64,000 nt of DNA, from positions 1 through 64,000 of the forward strand of contig DETD01000023.1 in assembly GCA_002362105.1 (NCBI GenBank). The letters run 5' to 3'. This DNA comes from Bacteroidales bacterium UBA3297 (GTDB lineage: Bacteria > Bacteroidota > Bacteroidia > Bacteroidales > Paludibacteraceae). The translations under genes were made by a program, and so were the position numbers. Shown in pieces: positions 8,401 through 15,961 of this stretch; the first letter of the stretch is position 1; each line of letters begins with the position of its first letter. A model generated the notes under the pieces. That model made no database searches, was not told the origin of the DNA, and saw only the letters and a program-made list of their open reading frames with translations.

Positions 8401-10509
8401 ATGTCAGAACTGGCCAAAATCGACATAAAGTATCTGAAGGGGGTCGGTCCGAAAAAGGCCGACATCCTCAAAAGTGAACTCAAAGTTGAAAACGTTGAGG
8501 ACATGCTCTATGTTTTCCCTTTCAGATACGTAGACCGCAGCAAGTTCTACAAAATAAGCGAGGTTGACAGCAGCATGGCCTACGTTCAGATTAAAGGTAA
8601 ACTGCAGTCAATCCGTACGGTTGGCGAAGGAAAGTCGCTCCGGCTTTCCGGCATATTCACCGACGGCACTTCCTCTGTTGAATTGGTTTGGTTTAAGGGG
8701 GCTAAATACATAGCCGACCAACTGAAAATTGGCAACGAATACGTCATGTTCGGAAAGCCTAACTACTACAACAACCAGCTGAACTTTGTGCATCCAGAAA
8801 TGGAGACCATAAACAGCGCTGAGGCTAAACGCACGTTAGGCGGACTTCAAGGCGTATACAACACGACCGAGAAGATGAAGAATGGTTTTCTGAACACGAA
8901 AGGCATCCAAACCATCATCTTCAACATTATGCAGACCTACATGGGCACCTACCAGTTGCCCGAGACGCTGCCAGCCTACCTACTGAGCAAACTGAACCTA
9001 CCCACGTTAGACACCTGCATCCGGAACCTGCACTTCCCGAAAGACAAAGCGCTTTTAGAAAAATGCCAGTTCAGAATGAAGTTCGAAGAGCTGTTTTACA
9101 TCCAATTACAGCTATTACAGCGCAACAGCATACAGAACAAAAAGGCGGGTTTCGTTTTTTCTACCATAGGAAACTACTTCCTCACCTTTTACCGCGACTA
9201 CATACCTTTCCAACTAACAGGCGCACAAAAGAGGGTGATTAAGGAAGTACGAGAAGACGTCAGAAGCGGCAAACAGATGAACCGCCTATTACAGGGAGAC
9301 GTCGGCAGCGGGAAAACCCTTGTGGCGCTAATGTGCACGCTAATTGCCCTCGACAACAATTTCCAAGCCTGCATAATGGCTCCGACTGAAATTTTGGCGA
9401 CACAGCACTACATCAGCATTTCAAGAATGTTGCAGCCTCTGTCGGTTCAGGTCCGACTACTGACAGGAAGTACAAAAACCGCTGAACGTAGAGACATACA
9501 CGAAGGGCTTGAGAACGGAACACTCCAGTTGCTAATCGGCACACACGCCCTATTGGAAGATAATGTAAAGTTCAAAAATCTGGGGCTCGCTATAATCGAC
9601 GAGCAACACCGCTTCGGTGTTGCGCAAAGGGCTAAACTGTGGGCAAAAAACACCTGTCCGCCACACGTACTGGTTATGACGGCTACGCCCATACCACGCA
9701 CTTTGGCCATGACCCTCTACGGCGACTTAGATGTCAGCGTCATCGACGAGTTGCCACCAGGGCGTCAACCCATCAAAACTATACACCGGACTGAGAACAA
9801 CCGGTTAGGAATATACGACTTCATCAAAAGGGAAGTTGCAAAAGGCAGGCAAGCCTATATTGTATACCCTCTCATTAAAGAATCGGAGGCGCTCGACTTC
9901 CAGAATCTGGAAACCGGGTACGAACAACTGAAAGGCATATTTCCTGAGCCACAATACCACATCAGCATGGTGCACGGCCAATTGCCGGCCATAGAAAAGG
10001 ACCAGGAGATGCAGAAATTCGTTAACGGACAAACTCAAATTCTTGTGGCTACTACCGTTATCGAAGTGGGTGTAAATGTTCCTAACGCTTCTGTCATGGT
10101 AATAGAAAGCGCCGAAAGGTTCGGACTCGCCCAACTCCACCAGCTACGCGGACGGGTAGGCAGAGGTGCTGAACAAAGCTACTGCATTCTTATCACTTCT
10201 ACGAAACAGTCAAAAAACACCCGCGAACGGATGGAAATAATGACTAGCAGCACCGATGGATTTGAAATTTCGGAAGCCGACCTCCGACTAAGGGGACCGG
10301 GCGATTTAGAAGGAACCCAGCAAAGCGGCATGCCATTCGAACTGCACATTGCCGATTTAGCACGAGACGGACAAATTTTGCAGGTTGCAAGAGATATGGC
10401 ACGGCTGATTCTGACAAACGACCCGAATTTGGAGACTCCCGAAAACAGGATATTGAAAGAGCAACTGCAAAAGAAAGCCCCTACCGTCGACTGGGGAAGC
10501 ATTTCCTAA
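8401..10509 (+). CDS. recG: ATP-dependent DNA helicase RecG
   Basis: RecG remodels stalled replication forks and Holliday junctions. The 702-residue protein begins with the HhH-like segment (YLKGVGPKKADILKSEL), an OB-fold wedge domain (about residues 55-160), then the SF2 helicase core: Walker A in LLQGDVGSGKTLVAL, DEQH in IIDEQHRFGVAQRA, TATPIPRTLAMT, and the C-terminal QLRGRVGRG motif. The length matches the family (E. coli 693). It overlaps nothing and follows ispD by 12 nt. The three tandem small RNA genes start only 60 nt downstream. Confidence 0.97.
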   Translation: MSELAKIDIKYLKGVGPKKADILKSELKVENVEDMLYVFPFRYVDRSKFYKISEVDSSMAYVQIKGKLQSIRTVGEGKSLRLSGIFTDGTSSVELVWFKGAKYIADQLKIGNEYVMFGKPNYYNNQLNFVHPEMETINSAEAKRTLGGLQGVYNTTEKMKNGFLNTKGIQTIIFNIMQTYMGTYQLPETLPAYLLSKLNLPTLDTCIRNLHFPKDKALLEKCQFRMKFEELFYIQLQLLQRNSIQNKKAGFVFSTIGNYFLTFYRDYIPFQLTGAQKRVIKEVREDVRSGKQMNRLLQGDVGSGKTLVALMCTLIALDNNFQACIMAPTEILATQHYISISRMLQPLSVQVRLLTGSTKTAERRDIHEGLENGTLQLLIGTHALLEDNVKFKNLGLAIIDEQHRFGVAQRAKLWAKNTCPPHVLVMTATPIPRTLAMTLYGDLDVSVIDELPPGRQPIKTIHRTENNRLGIYDFIKREVAKGRQAYIVYPLIKESEALDFQNLETGYEQLKGIFPEPQYHISMVHGQLPAIEKDQEMQKFVNGQTQILVATTVIEVGVNVPNASVMVIESAERFGLAQLHQLRGRVGRGAEQSYCILITSTKQSKNTRERMEIMTSSTDGFEISEADLRLRGPGDLEGTQQSGMPFELHIADLARDGQILQVARDMARLILTNDPNLETPENRILKEQLQKKAPTVDWGSIS

Positions 10510-10569
10510 AAGTAAGTAGTAACAACTATTTTAAAATTCTTTCAATCTTAGCAAGTTAGATAATAAAAA

Positions 10570-10585
10570 TGGCACGATTTTTGTA
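10570..10585 (+). promoter_or_regulatory. sigma-54-type promoter of small RNA copy 1
   Basis: TGGCACGATTTTTGTA: GG at -25/-24 and GT at -13/-12 are ten bases apart, the invariant sigma-54 spacing; the usual GC at -12 is GT. The repeat shared with copies 2 and 3 starts exactly at this element. Confidence 0.65.
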
Positions 10586-10595
10586 TAACTTTTAT

Positions 10596-10690
10596 AGTCA
10601 GTCGTGAGACTCACAAGAATCTAATTTTTATTTTTAAATTGTAGTTTATTTGAGTTTAAGAAGAGCGAGGTCGTAAGATCTCGCTTTTTT
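10596..10690 (+). ncRNA. tandem small RNA, copy 1 of 3
   Basis: A ~95-nt unit from 12 nt after the -12 element to the end of a T-run. It carries a 5' hairpin AGTC-GTGA-GACT and a 9-bp terminator stem with a GTAA tetraloop (10664-10685) followed by six T. It differs from copies 2 and 3 mainly at about 10611-10620 (CACAAG instead of CGCCAG/CGCCAA). The last 55 nt or so are identical in all copies. There is no open frame of note, so a regulatory RNA is the best reading. Confidence 0.7.
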
Positions 10691-10826
10691 GTTACCCCAC
10701 ACAAGAATAAAAAAAGATACAGCTACCAGCAGGTCACAAAAGTACACATGACACATCTGGCAGAAAAATGTCAGAGTCTCCACTCAAAAAAAAACATCCA
10801 AACAAGCACATTGTCAGCTGTCATTT

Positions 10827-10842
10827 TGGCACGATAATTGTA
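10827..10842 (+). promoter_or_regulatory. sigma-54-type promoter of small RNA copy 2
   Basis: TGGCACGATAATTGTA with GG and GT ten bases apart. The 130 nt upstream share nothing visible with the sequence upstream of copies 1 and 3. Confidence 0.65.
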
Positions 10843-10852
10843 TAACTTTTAT

Positions 10853-10947
10853 TGGTCAGTCGTGAGACTCGCCAAAATCTATTTTTTATTTTAAATTGTA
10901 GTTTATTTGAGTTTAAGAAGAGCGAGGTCGTAAGATCTCGCTTTTTT
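10853..10947 (+). ncRNA. tandem small RNA, copy 2 of 3
   Basis: Same architecture as copy 1: 5' AGTC-GTGA-GACT hairpin, A/U-rich middle, terminator stem at 10921-10942 with GTAA loop, and T-run. The middle has one T fewer in its T-rich run than copies 1 and 3. About 136 nt of unrelated sequence separate it from copy 1. Confidence 0.7.
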
Positions 10948-11069
10948 ATCAGTGTTCACAAAGCCTTGCAAACACTGGCCTCGGAGGTGAAAGGGCCAAG
11001 CCCCAGGCTCTCACAAAACAGAAATTCAATCAAATACAGACAAAAAAAAATAAAAACAAGAAGCCGATT

Positions 11070-11085
11070 TGGCACGGTAATTGTA
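11070..11085 (+). promoter_or_regulatory. sigma-54-type promoter of small RNA copy 3
   Basis: TGGCACGGTAATTGTA, again with the ten-base GG to GT spacing. Downstream TATAATATTT departs from copies 1 and 2, so the conserved part is the -24/-12 element rather than a TAnnTTTG box. Confidence 0.65.
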
Positions 11086-11095
11086 TAATATTTAT

Positions 11096-11191
11096 TGGTC
11101 AGTCGTGAGACTCGCCAGAATCTAATTTTTATTTTTAAATTGTAGTTTATTTGAGTTTAAGAAGAGCGAGGTCGTAAGATCTCGCTTTTTT
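11096..11191 (+). ncRNA. tandem small RNA, copy 3 of 3
   Basis: Same hairpin, A/U-rich middle and terminator (11165-11186 plus T-run) as the other copies; copies 2 and 3 share the CGCCA segment after the 5' hairpin. The next gene starts 64 nt after the terminator. Confidence 0.7.
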
Positions 11192-11254
11192 GTCGCATAG
11201 GGCTTAACTTTTTTTATAAATTAGTACTGACTTACAAACAACAATAGAAAGAAT

Positions 11255-12001
11255 ATGAGAGAAATCATTTTCAATACTATCACCGAACTATATAAAGGTC
11301 ATTATCTATTAAGACTTAACGATGACGAATATATAAAGCCCAATCAATTTATCGACAAACGCTATAAATTCGTTTGGCTACCGCAATACCATGACGAGGA
11401 GTTCTACACTTGGACAAGGTCAGAGACACGCCTGTTTGGAAAAAAAACAAGCGAAAAAGATAATGTGTTAATAAGGAAAATGCAAAGCGACGTTCTTGTG
11501 GAAGCAAACAAGTACATAGAATCTTATATGGGCATAAAGAACTATACGTACCATGTGATACAGACCAACATCATACCACCCCATTATGTAGATGTCGAGA
11601 ACTTAAAAGGAGCAGTAAGATACAATCTTCTTCTGGAAAAAGCAGATTACCTATACGAACTAAATGGTCCCGGCAGCGATTGCGATTTCGACACGTTGGT
11701 TAGTCCCGACAAAGATTATCTGACACGTGTTCTAATCGCATACAAATTCAAGACACCACTAAACGCATTTATCTACACAGATCAGTACGTACTAAAAGGC
11801 CACCCCATAACAATAGTGAAACACGATCTGAACGGCGAATGGCAGTTTCTTTCGGGGAAAGCAACCACAGAAGAAGAATACAGAATAGAGCTACTAAACG
11901 AAATTATAGCATCAGACGATACCCTCATGGCACTCTCTACGTTAGAGAAAGGAAGTAGTGCAACCAAAGACGTTGTTACTAATTTATGGCAAGAAGATTA
12001 G
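11255..12001 (+). CDS. conserved-looking cytoplasmic protein of unknown function
   Basis: The 248-residue protein has no signal peptide or membrane segment. It is mixed alpha/beta by composition, with many aromatic residues (KFVWLPQYHDEEFYTWTRSE) and a C-terminal segment PITIVKHDLNGEWQFLSGKA that resembles the short beta-hairpin seen in some bacterial immunity-type proteins. That likeness is weak and I would not name a family. It follows the third small RNA copy and is not in an operon with any gene; a strong bidirectional terminator follows it. Confidence 0.75.
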   Translation: MREIIFNTITELYKGHYLLRLNDDEYIKPNQFIDKRYKFVWLPQYHDEEFYTWTRSETRLFGKKTSEKDNVLIRKMQSDVLVEANKYIESYMGIKNYTYHVIQTNIIPPHYVDVENLKGAVRYNLLLEKADYLYELNGPGSDCDFDTLVSPDKDYLTRVLIAYKFKTPLNAFIYTDQYVLKGHPITIVKHDLNGEWQFLSGKATTEEEYRIELLNEIIASDDTLMALSTLEKGSSATKDVVTNLWQED

Positions 12002-12028
12002 TGCAGCCATAAAAACGGCAAAAACAAA

Positions 12029-12055
12029 AAAGCGCGCCTCAAACGAGACGCGCTT
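12029..12055. terminator. bidirectional terminator
   Basis: AAGCGCG-C-CTC / GAG-A-CGCGCTT forms a long stem with an AAAC loop between the convergent ends of the unknown gene (12001) and rny (12079). Confidence 0.75.
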
Positions 12056-12078
12056 ATTGTATAAGTTTATTTTCGTGA

Positions 12079-13620
12079 TTACTTTGCGTAACTTACGGCA
12101 CGGGTTTCACGGATTACAGTAATCTTAACTTGACCAGGATATGTCATTTCATCCTGAATCTTCTTAGCTATTTCGTACGACAGTGTTTCGGTTTCCTTAT
12201 CGTCAATCTTGTCGGCACCCACAATAACGCGGAGTTCACGACCCGCTTGAATAGCATAAGTTTTCAATACACCAGGATAAGAAGCAGCCAACTTTTCAAG
12301 GTCGTTCAAACGTTTGATGTAAGCCTCTACAATTTCACGACGGGCTCCTGGTCGAGCACCCGAAATTGCGTCACAAGCCTGAACCAACGGAGCTATAAGG
12401 GTTTCCATTTCCACTTCGTCGTGGTGGGCACCGATGGCGTTGCAGATGTCTGGCTTTTCCTTGTATTTTTCCGCCAACTTCATACCCAGAATAGCATGTG
12501 GCAATTCTGGCTCGTCGTCTGGCACCTTACCTATATCGTGGAGCAGACCTGCGCGCTTAGCCTTAGCAGGATTCAAGCCCAGTTCTGAAGCCATTGTAGC
12601 ACAAAGGTTGGCCGTTTCACGGGCATGTTGCAACAGGTTCTGGCCGTAAGAAGAACGATACTTCATCTTACCTACCAAACGGACCAATTCAGGGTGTAAG
12701 CCGTGGATACCCAAATCGATAGTCGTGCGCTTACCTGTTTCCACAATTTCGTCCTCGACCTGCTTGCGCACCTTGGCAACGACCTCTTCGATACGTGCAG
12801 GGTGTATACGGCCGTCGGTTACCAACTGGTGCAACGCCAAACGAGCAATTTCACGACGAACCGGATCGAAAGCAGAAAGTACAATAGCGTCAGGAGTATC
12901 GTCAACGATGATTTCCACACCAGTTGCGGCTTCAAGAGCACGGATATTACGTCCTTCACGACCGATGATGCGGCCTTTCAATTCGTCTGAATCGATATTG
13001 AAGACGGTTACAGAGTTTTCAATGGCAGCCTCGGTAGCCACACGCTGAATAGTTTGGATAACGATTTTCTTCGCCTCCTTATTCGCGTTCATCTTAGCGT
13101 CTTCCATAATTTCGTTGACGTAAGCCATGGCATCGGTCTTCGCCTCTTCCTTCAAGCCCTCAATAAGGCGTTCTTTCGCCTCTGCAGCAGAAAGTCCGGA
13201 AATAACTTCCAAACGTTCGTTTTCCTGCTTGCGTAACTTGTCTAATTCTATTTTGCGTTGTTCAATAATCTGCTGTTGGTTTTTCAAGCTCTCGCGAGTT
13301 GCATCGTTTTCCGCACGCGCTTTCGACACTTCGGCCTGCAACTGGTTCAATTGCTGTTCGCGCTGGCGGACCTTAGACTCTGCCTGCTGCAATTTAGAGT
13401 TACGCTGGTTAACCTGTGCATCGAACTCGTTCTTTAAATTCTGGTACTTTGCCGTTGCCTCCTGCACTTTTTTGTCATGAATAGCTTTAGCTTTCGATTC
13501 AGCATCGGCAATAATATAGTCGGTACGCGATTTAAGGGCGGTAGACTGAATCAGCCATACAATCAAACCTCCTATCAAAAGCGCAACAACAGCAATAATT
13601 ACGACGGTAGTTACTGACAT
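12079..13620 (-). CDS. rny: ribonuclease Y
   Basis: RNase Y is a membrane-anchored endoribonuclease that starts mRNA turnover. The 513-residue protein shows the expected order: N-terminal membrane anchor (VVIIAVVALLIGGLIVWLIQ), a long Gln/Glu/Lys-rich coiled coil to about residue 200, a KH domain (ELKGRIIGREGRNIRALEAA) and an HD domain with LLHDIGKVPDD and GAHHDEVEMET. It lies downstream of zapA in the same direction, a common neighbourhood in Bacteroidota. A terminator separates them, so expression may rely on read-through or on an uncertain promoter in the 41-nt gap. Confidence 0.97.
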   Translation of the reverse strand: MSVTTVVIIAVVALLIGGLIVWLIQSTALKSRTDYIIADAESKAKAIHDKKVQEATAKYQNLKNEFDAQVNQRNSKLQQAESKVRQREQQLNQLQAEVSKARAENDATRESLKNQQQIIEQRKIELDKLRKQENERLEVISGLSAAEAKERLIEGLKEEAKTDAMAYVNEIMEDAKMNANKEAKKIVIQTIQRVATEAAIENSVTVFNIDSDELKGRIIGREGRNIRALEAATGVEIIVDDTPDAIVLSAFDPVRREIARLALHQLVTDGRIHPARIEEVVAKVRKQVEDEIVETGKRTTIDLGIHGLHPELVRLVGKMKYRSSYGQNLLQHARETANLCATMASELGLNPAKAKRAGLLHDIGKVPDDEPELPHAILGMKLAEKYKEKPDICNAIGAHHDEVEMETLIAPLVQACDAISGARPGARREIVEAYIKRLNDLEKLAASYPGVLKTYAIQAGRELRVIVGADKIDDKETETLSYEIAKKIQDEMTYPGQVKITVIRETRAVSYAK

Positions 13621-13661
13621 TATTGTATTTAATTTGTTAATTAATAAATATATATAAAAAA

Positions 13662-13693
13662 CGCATCACTACTGCCTACGCAGTAACGATGCG
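13662..13693 (-). terminator. terminator after zapA
   Basis: GCATC..TACTGC pairs with GCAGTA..GATGC; on the minus strand it is followed by GTTTTTT. It lies between zapA and rny. Confidence 0.7.
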
Positions 13694-13773
13694 GGTATTG
13701 CAAAATAATTAATGTATCTTTTTCAGACAAAGCACAGCAACAGACACAGAGAGAAAGTATGCCAGGCCACACC

Positions 13774-14058
13774 TTATCCTTTTAAGAAATCGTCCATTTT
13801 ACCGGAAATAACCGATAACCGTTCCATTTCTTCTTTATGCTTTTTCTGCTCGTCTTCCAAGAGTAAAGCCAATCGGAAGGCGGCCATACTGAGTTCAAAC
13901 ATTGATCCAAACCGAGAATAAGTATCTCTATTTTCACTCAATATATCGTTCACTCTTTTCTCAGCCAGTTCGTAAAGTTCCTTGGCCGCAGGCTCAACTT
14001 TGAGGTGGAGAACCTGTTCTCCAATTTTTATATCAGCTGCGACTTTCATGTTATCCAT
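13774..14058 (-). CDS. zapA: cell division protein ZapA
   Basis: The 94-residue protein has the ZapA layout: an N-terminal beta-rich part (VAADIKIGEQVLHLKVEPAA, then KELYELAEKRVNDILSENRD) and a C-terminal coiled coil (LALLLEDEQKKHKEEMERLS). ZapA promotes bundling of FtsZ filaments at the division ring. It follows a coiled-coil gene by 4 nt. A second Met three codons downstream (14049) is an alternative start. Confidence 0.82.
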   Translation of the reverse strand: MDNMKVAADIKIGEQVLHLKVEPAAKELYELAEKRVNDILSENRDTYSRFGSMFELSMAAFRLALLLEDEQKKHKEEMERLSVISGKMDDFLKG

Positions 14059-14062
14059 ACGA

Positions 14063-14356
14063 TTACGTATTCAAAAGAGCGATACATTTATCAATTTCCC
14101 GCACCAGTTTCGAGAGCTGTGCCTTATTCTGTTTGGCAGCGACCACCGACACATCGCCCAACTGCATCGACTGCAAAGTGCGATTTTTTTGTTCCAGTGT
14201 TCTGATTTTCGCATTAGCGTTCGCCAAATCAGCTGCAATTTCGGCGACACGGTTGAGGGCCGCATCGCGTTCGGCCTTTAATTGTTCGCAGAGTGAGATC
14301 AGATTATCCACATTCTCTGCCAATTTTTCCAAAGTATTCTCTTCGTTTTCGGCCAT
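14063..14356 (-). CDS. small coiled-coil protein, ZapB-like
   Basis: From Met 14356 the product is about 97 residues and almost entirely coiled coil (EENTLEKLAENVDNLISLCE, ERDAALNRVAEIAADLANAN). An upstream Met at 14386 would add ten residues. The spacing to zapA (4 nt) and the conserved pairing of a coiled-coil gene with zapA in Bacteroidota suggest a division-related partner, possibly functionally like ZapB. The name is inference; coiled coils give little sequence specificity. Confidence 0.7.
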   Translation of the reverse strand: MAENEENTLEKLAENVDNLISLCEQLKAERDAALNRVAEIAADLANANAKIRTLEQKNRTLQSMQLGDVSVVAAKQNKAQLSKLVREIDKCIALLNT

Positions 14357-14424
14357 TCTCTCAAAATTCGAATGCGAATATACCAAATTAATTTGACATT
14401 ACCGGCAACTAGAGGTGCAAAAAT

Positions 14425-14547
14425 AAAAAAGCACCCAAGGATTGGGTGCTAATTCCAATCGCCACTAAAGCAAACATGGCAACCGGAGCAGTCGGCAACA
14501 GCCGACCAATCAGAGTAAGTTAAAGGTTGTTTAGTAGGACAAATATA
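14425..14547 (-). ncRNA. structured RNA or attenuator leader upstream of the zapA operon
   Basis: On the minus strand a TATATTTG box (14547-14540) is followed by about 105 nt ending at a strong terminator (AGCACCCAA / TTGGGTGCT at 14431-14452, then TTTTTTATTTTT). Between them are a hairpin GTCGGC-TGTT-GCCGAC, a second stem TTGCCA / TGGCGA, and ATTGG, which could pair with the CCAAT of the terminator stem. It may be a free-standing RNA or a leader controlling the gene at 14356. I do not recognise a known class. No good -33 element is seen. Confidence 0.5.
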
Positions 14548-14557
14548 AAGCATTTAT

Positions 14558-14588
14558 TTGAAAATTGCCATTTCATTACTTATTTTTG
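14558..14588 (+). promoter_or_regulatory. promoter of the aminotransferase gene
   Basis: TTG at 14558-14560 and TATTTTTG at 14581-14588, 20 nt apart. The start would be near 14595, leaving a leader of about 65 nt. It is divergent from the structured RNA at 14425-14547. Confidence 0.6.
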
Positions 14589-14659
14589 CATATCATTAAA
14601 ATGGAGTGCCATGTGCGCTCTGGATTTTATCATTATTTTAAGGTTACAATAAGAGAAAA

Positions 14660-15877
14660 ATGCCACAAACATCTAAACGGGGACAGATTATGCCAGCTTC
14701 ACCAATCAGGAAATTGGTGCCATTTGCTGACGCTGCAAAAGCAAGAGGTGTAAAAGTGTATCACTTGAACATCGGACAACCAGACATTGCTTCTCCCCGA
14801 GCGGCAATCGACTATCTGAAAGGAATCGACCTTCCTCTTATGCCTTACACGGCTAGTAATGGAAATTTGAGCCTTCGCCAAAAGTTGGTCAAATACTACG
14901 AAAAGTTCAACATCAATGTTACCACCGACGACATTATTGTCACTTCCGGTGGTTCGGAAGCTGTTAACTTCGCTTTCATGACCTGTCTTGATCCAGGCGA
15001 CGAAATTATCGTTCCAGAACCTGCCTATGCCAACTATACTGCATTTGCAGTTGCCTGTGGAGCGACCATCAAACCCGTAGTTACGACCATTGAAGAAGGT
15101 TTCCACCTGCCACACATCGAGAAGATTGAGGAAATGATTACCCCTAAAACCAAAGGTATTCTGATCTGCAATCCGAACAACCCGACAGGTTACCTCTATA
15201 GCCGCGACGAGATGAACCAAATTCGCGACCTGGTAAAGAAATACGACCTCTACCTGTTTAGTGACGAGGTTTACCGTGAATTCTGCTACAGTGGAGCCCC
15301 TTATATTTCGGCTTTCCACCTGAAAGACATTGAAAACAACGTTGTATTGTTTGACTCTGTTTCTAAACGATACAGCGAATGCGGATTGCGTATTGGCGCT
15401 ATCGTTACAAAGAACGAAGAACTGAAGAAAAATGTAATGAAGTTCTGCCAGGCCCGCCTCTGTCCGCCTTTACTCGGCCAGTTGGTTGCTGAAGCCACCA
15501 TCGACGGCACTACTGAAGAGTATATGCTCAATGCATACAACCAGTTCGAGGAACGCAGAAAGTTCCTTGTCGACGGCTTAAATAAAATTCCAGGCGTCTA
15601 CTCCCCTATTCCAATGGGTGCCTTCTACACCGTTGCACGCCTTCCTATCGACAACTCAGAAAGTTTCTGCCGTTGGTTGCTCGAAGAGTTCGAAGACGAG
15701 GGACAGACCGTTATGCTTGCCCCTGCCAGCGGTTTCTACACCGACCCTGAAATGGGCAAGGACGAGGTCAGAATCGCTTACGCGATTTCAAAAGAAGACT
15801 TGGCCAAAGCGCTTAAAGTGCTACAGCACGCGCTGGCCGTCTACCCTGGCCGTACAGTCGATGTTAGAAACATTTAA
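14660..15877 (+). CDS. class I/II pyridoxal-phosphate aminotransferase
   Basis: The 405-residue protein is a fold-type I aminotransferase. It shows YTASNGNLSLRQKL, the NPNNPTG motif (ILICNPNNPTGYLYS), the Asp and Tyr of LFSDEVYREF, the Schiff-base Lys in DSVSKRYSECGLRIG, and Arg in VRIAYAIS for the substrate carboxylate. It most resembles aspartate/aromatic aminotransferases of the AspC group, but the substrate cannot be fixed from sequence. It has its own promoter and ends at a clear terminator, so it is a single-gene unit. Confidence 0.92.
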   Translation: MPQTSKRGQIMPASPIRKLVPFADAAKARGVKVYHLNIGQPDIASPRAAIDYLKGIDLPLMPYTASNGNLSLRQKLVKYYEKFNINVTTDDIIVTSGGSEAVNFAFMTCLDPGDEIIVPEPAYANYTAFAVACGATIKPVVTTIEEGFHLPHIEKIEEMITPKTKGILICNPNNPTGYLYSRDEMNQIRDLVKKYDLYLFSDEVYREFCYSGAPYISAFHLKDIENNVVLFDSVSKRYSECGLRIGAIVTKNEELKKNVMKFCQARLCPPLLGQLVAEATIDGTTEEYMLNAYNQFEERRKFLVDGLNKIPGVYSPIPMGAFYTVARLPIDNSESFCRWLLEEFEDEGQTVMLAPASGFYTDPEMGKDEVRIAYAISKEDLAKALKVLQHALAVYPGRTVDVRNI

Positions 15878-15902
15878 AGGCAGTTTGAGACAAAATAAAA
15901 AG

Positions 15903-15932
15903 GAAGCACGGCCACGAGCAGTGCTTCTTTTT
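15903..15932 (+). terminator. intrinsic terminator
   Basis: GAAGCAC (15903-15909) and GTGCTTC (15921-15927) followed by TTTTTG, after the aminotransferase gene. Confidence 0.75.
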
Positions 15933-15961
15933 GTTTTCAGAAAAGCGAACCACCCACTATT

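Noticed and set aside
10587..10594. Housekeeping promoter (TAACTTTT) instead of sigma-54 for the small RNAs.
   Set aside because: The last G of TAnnTTTG is missing, copy 3 has TAATATTT, and no TTG is found 19-20 nt upstream; the -24/-12 element is what the copies share.
10570..11191. Reading the three repeats as a CRISPR-like array or as tRNA-like repeats.
   Set aside because: Only three long units with unequal, long spacers, each with its own promoter and terminator; no cas genes and no cloverleaf.
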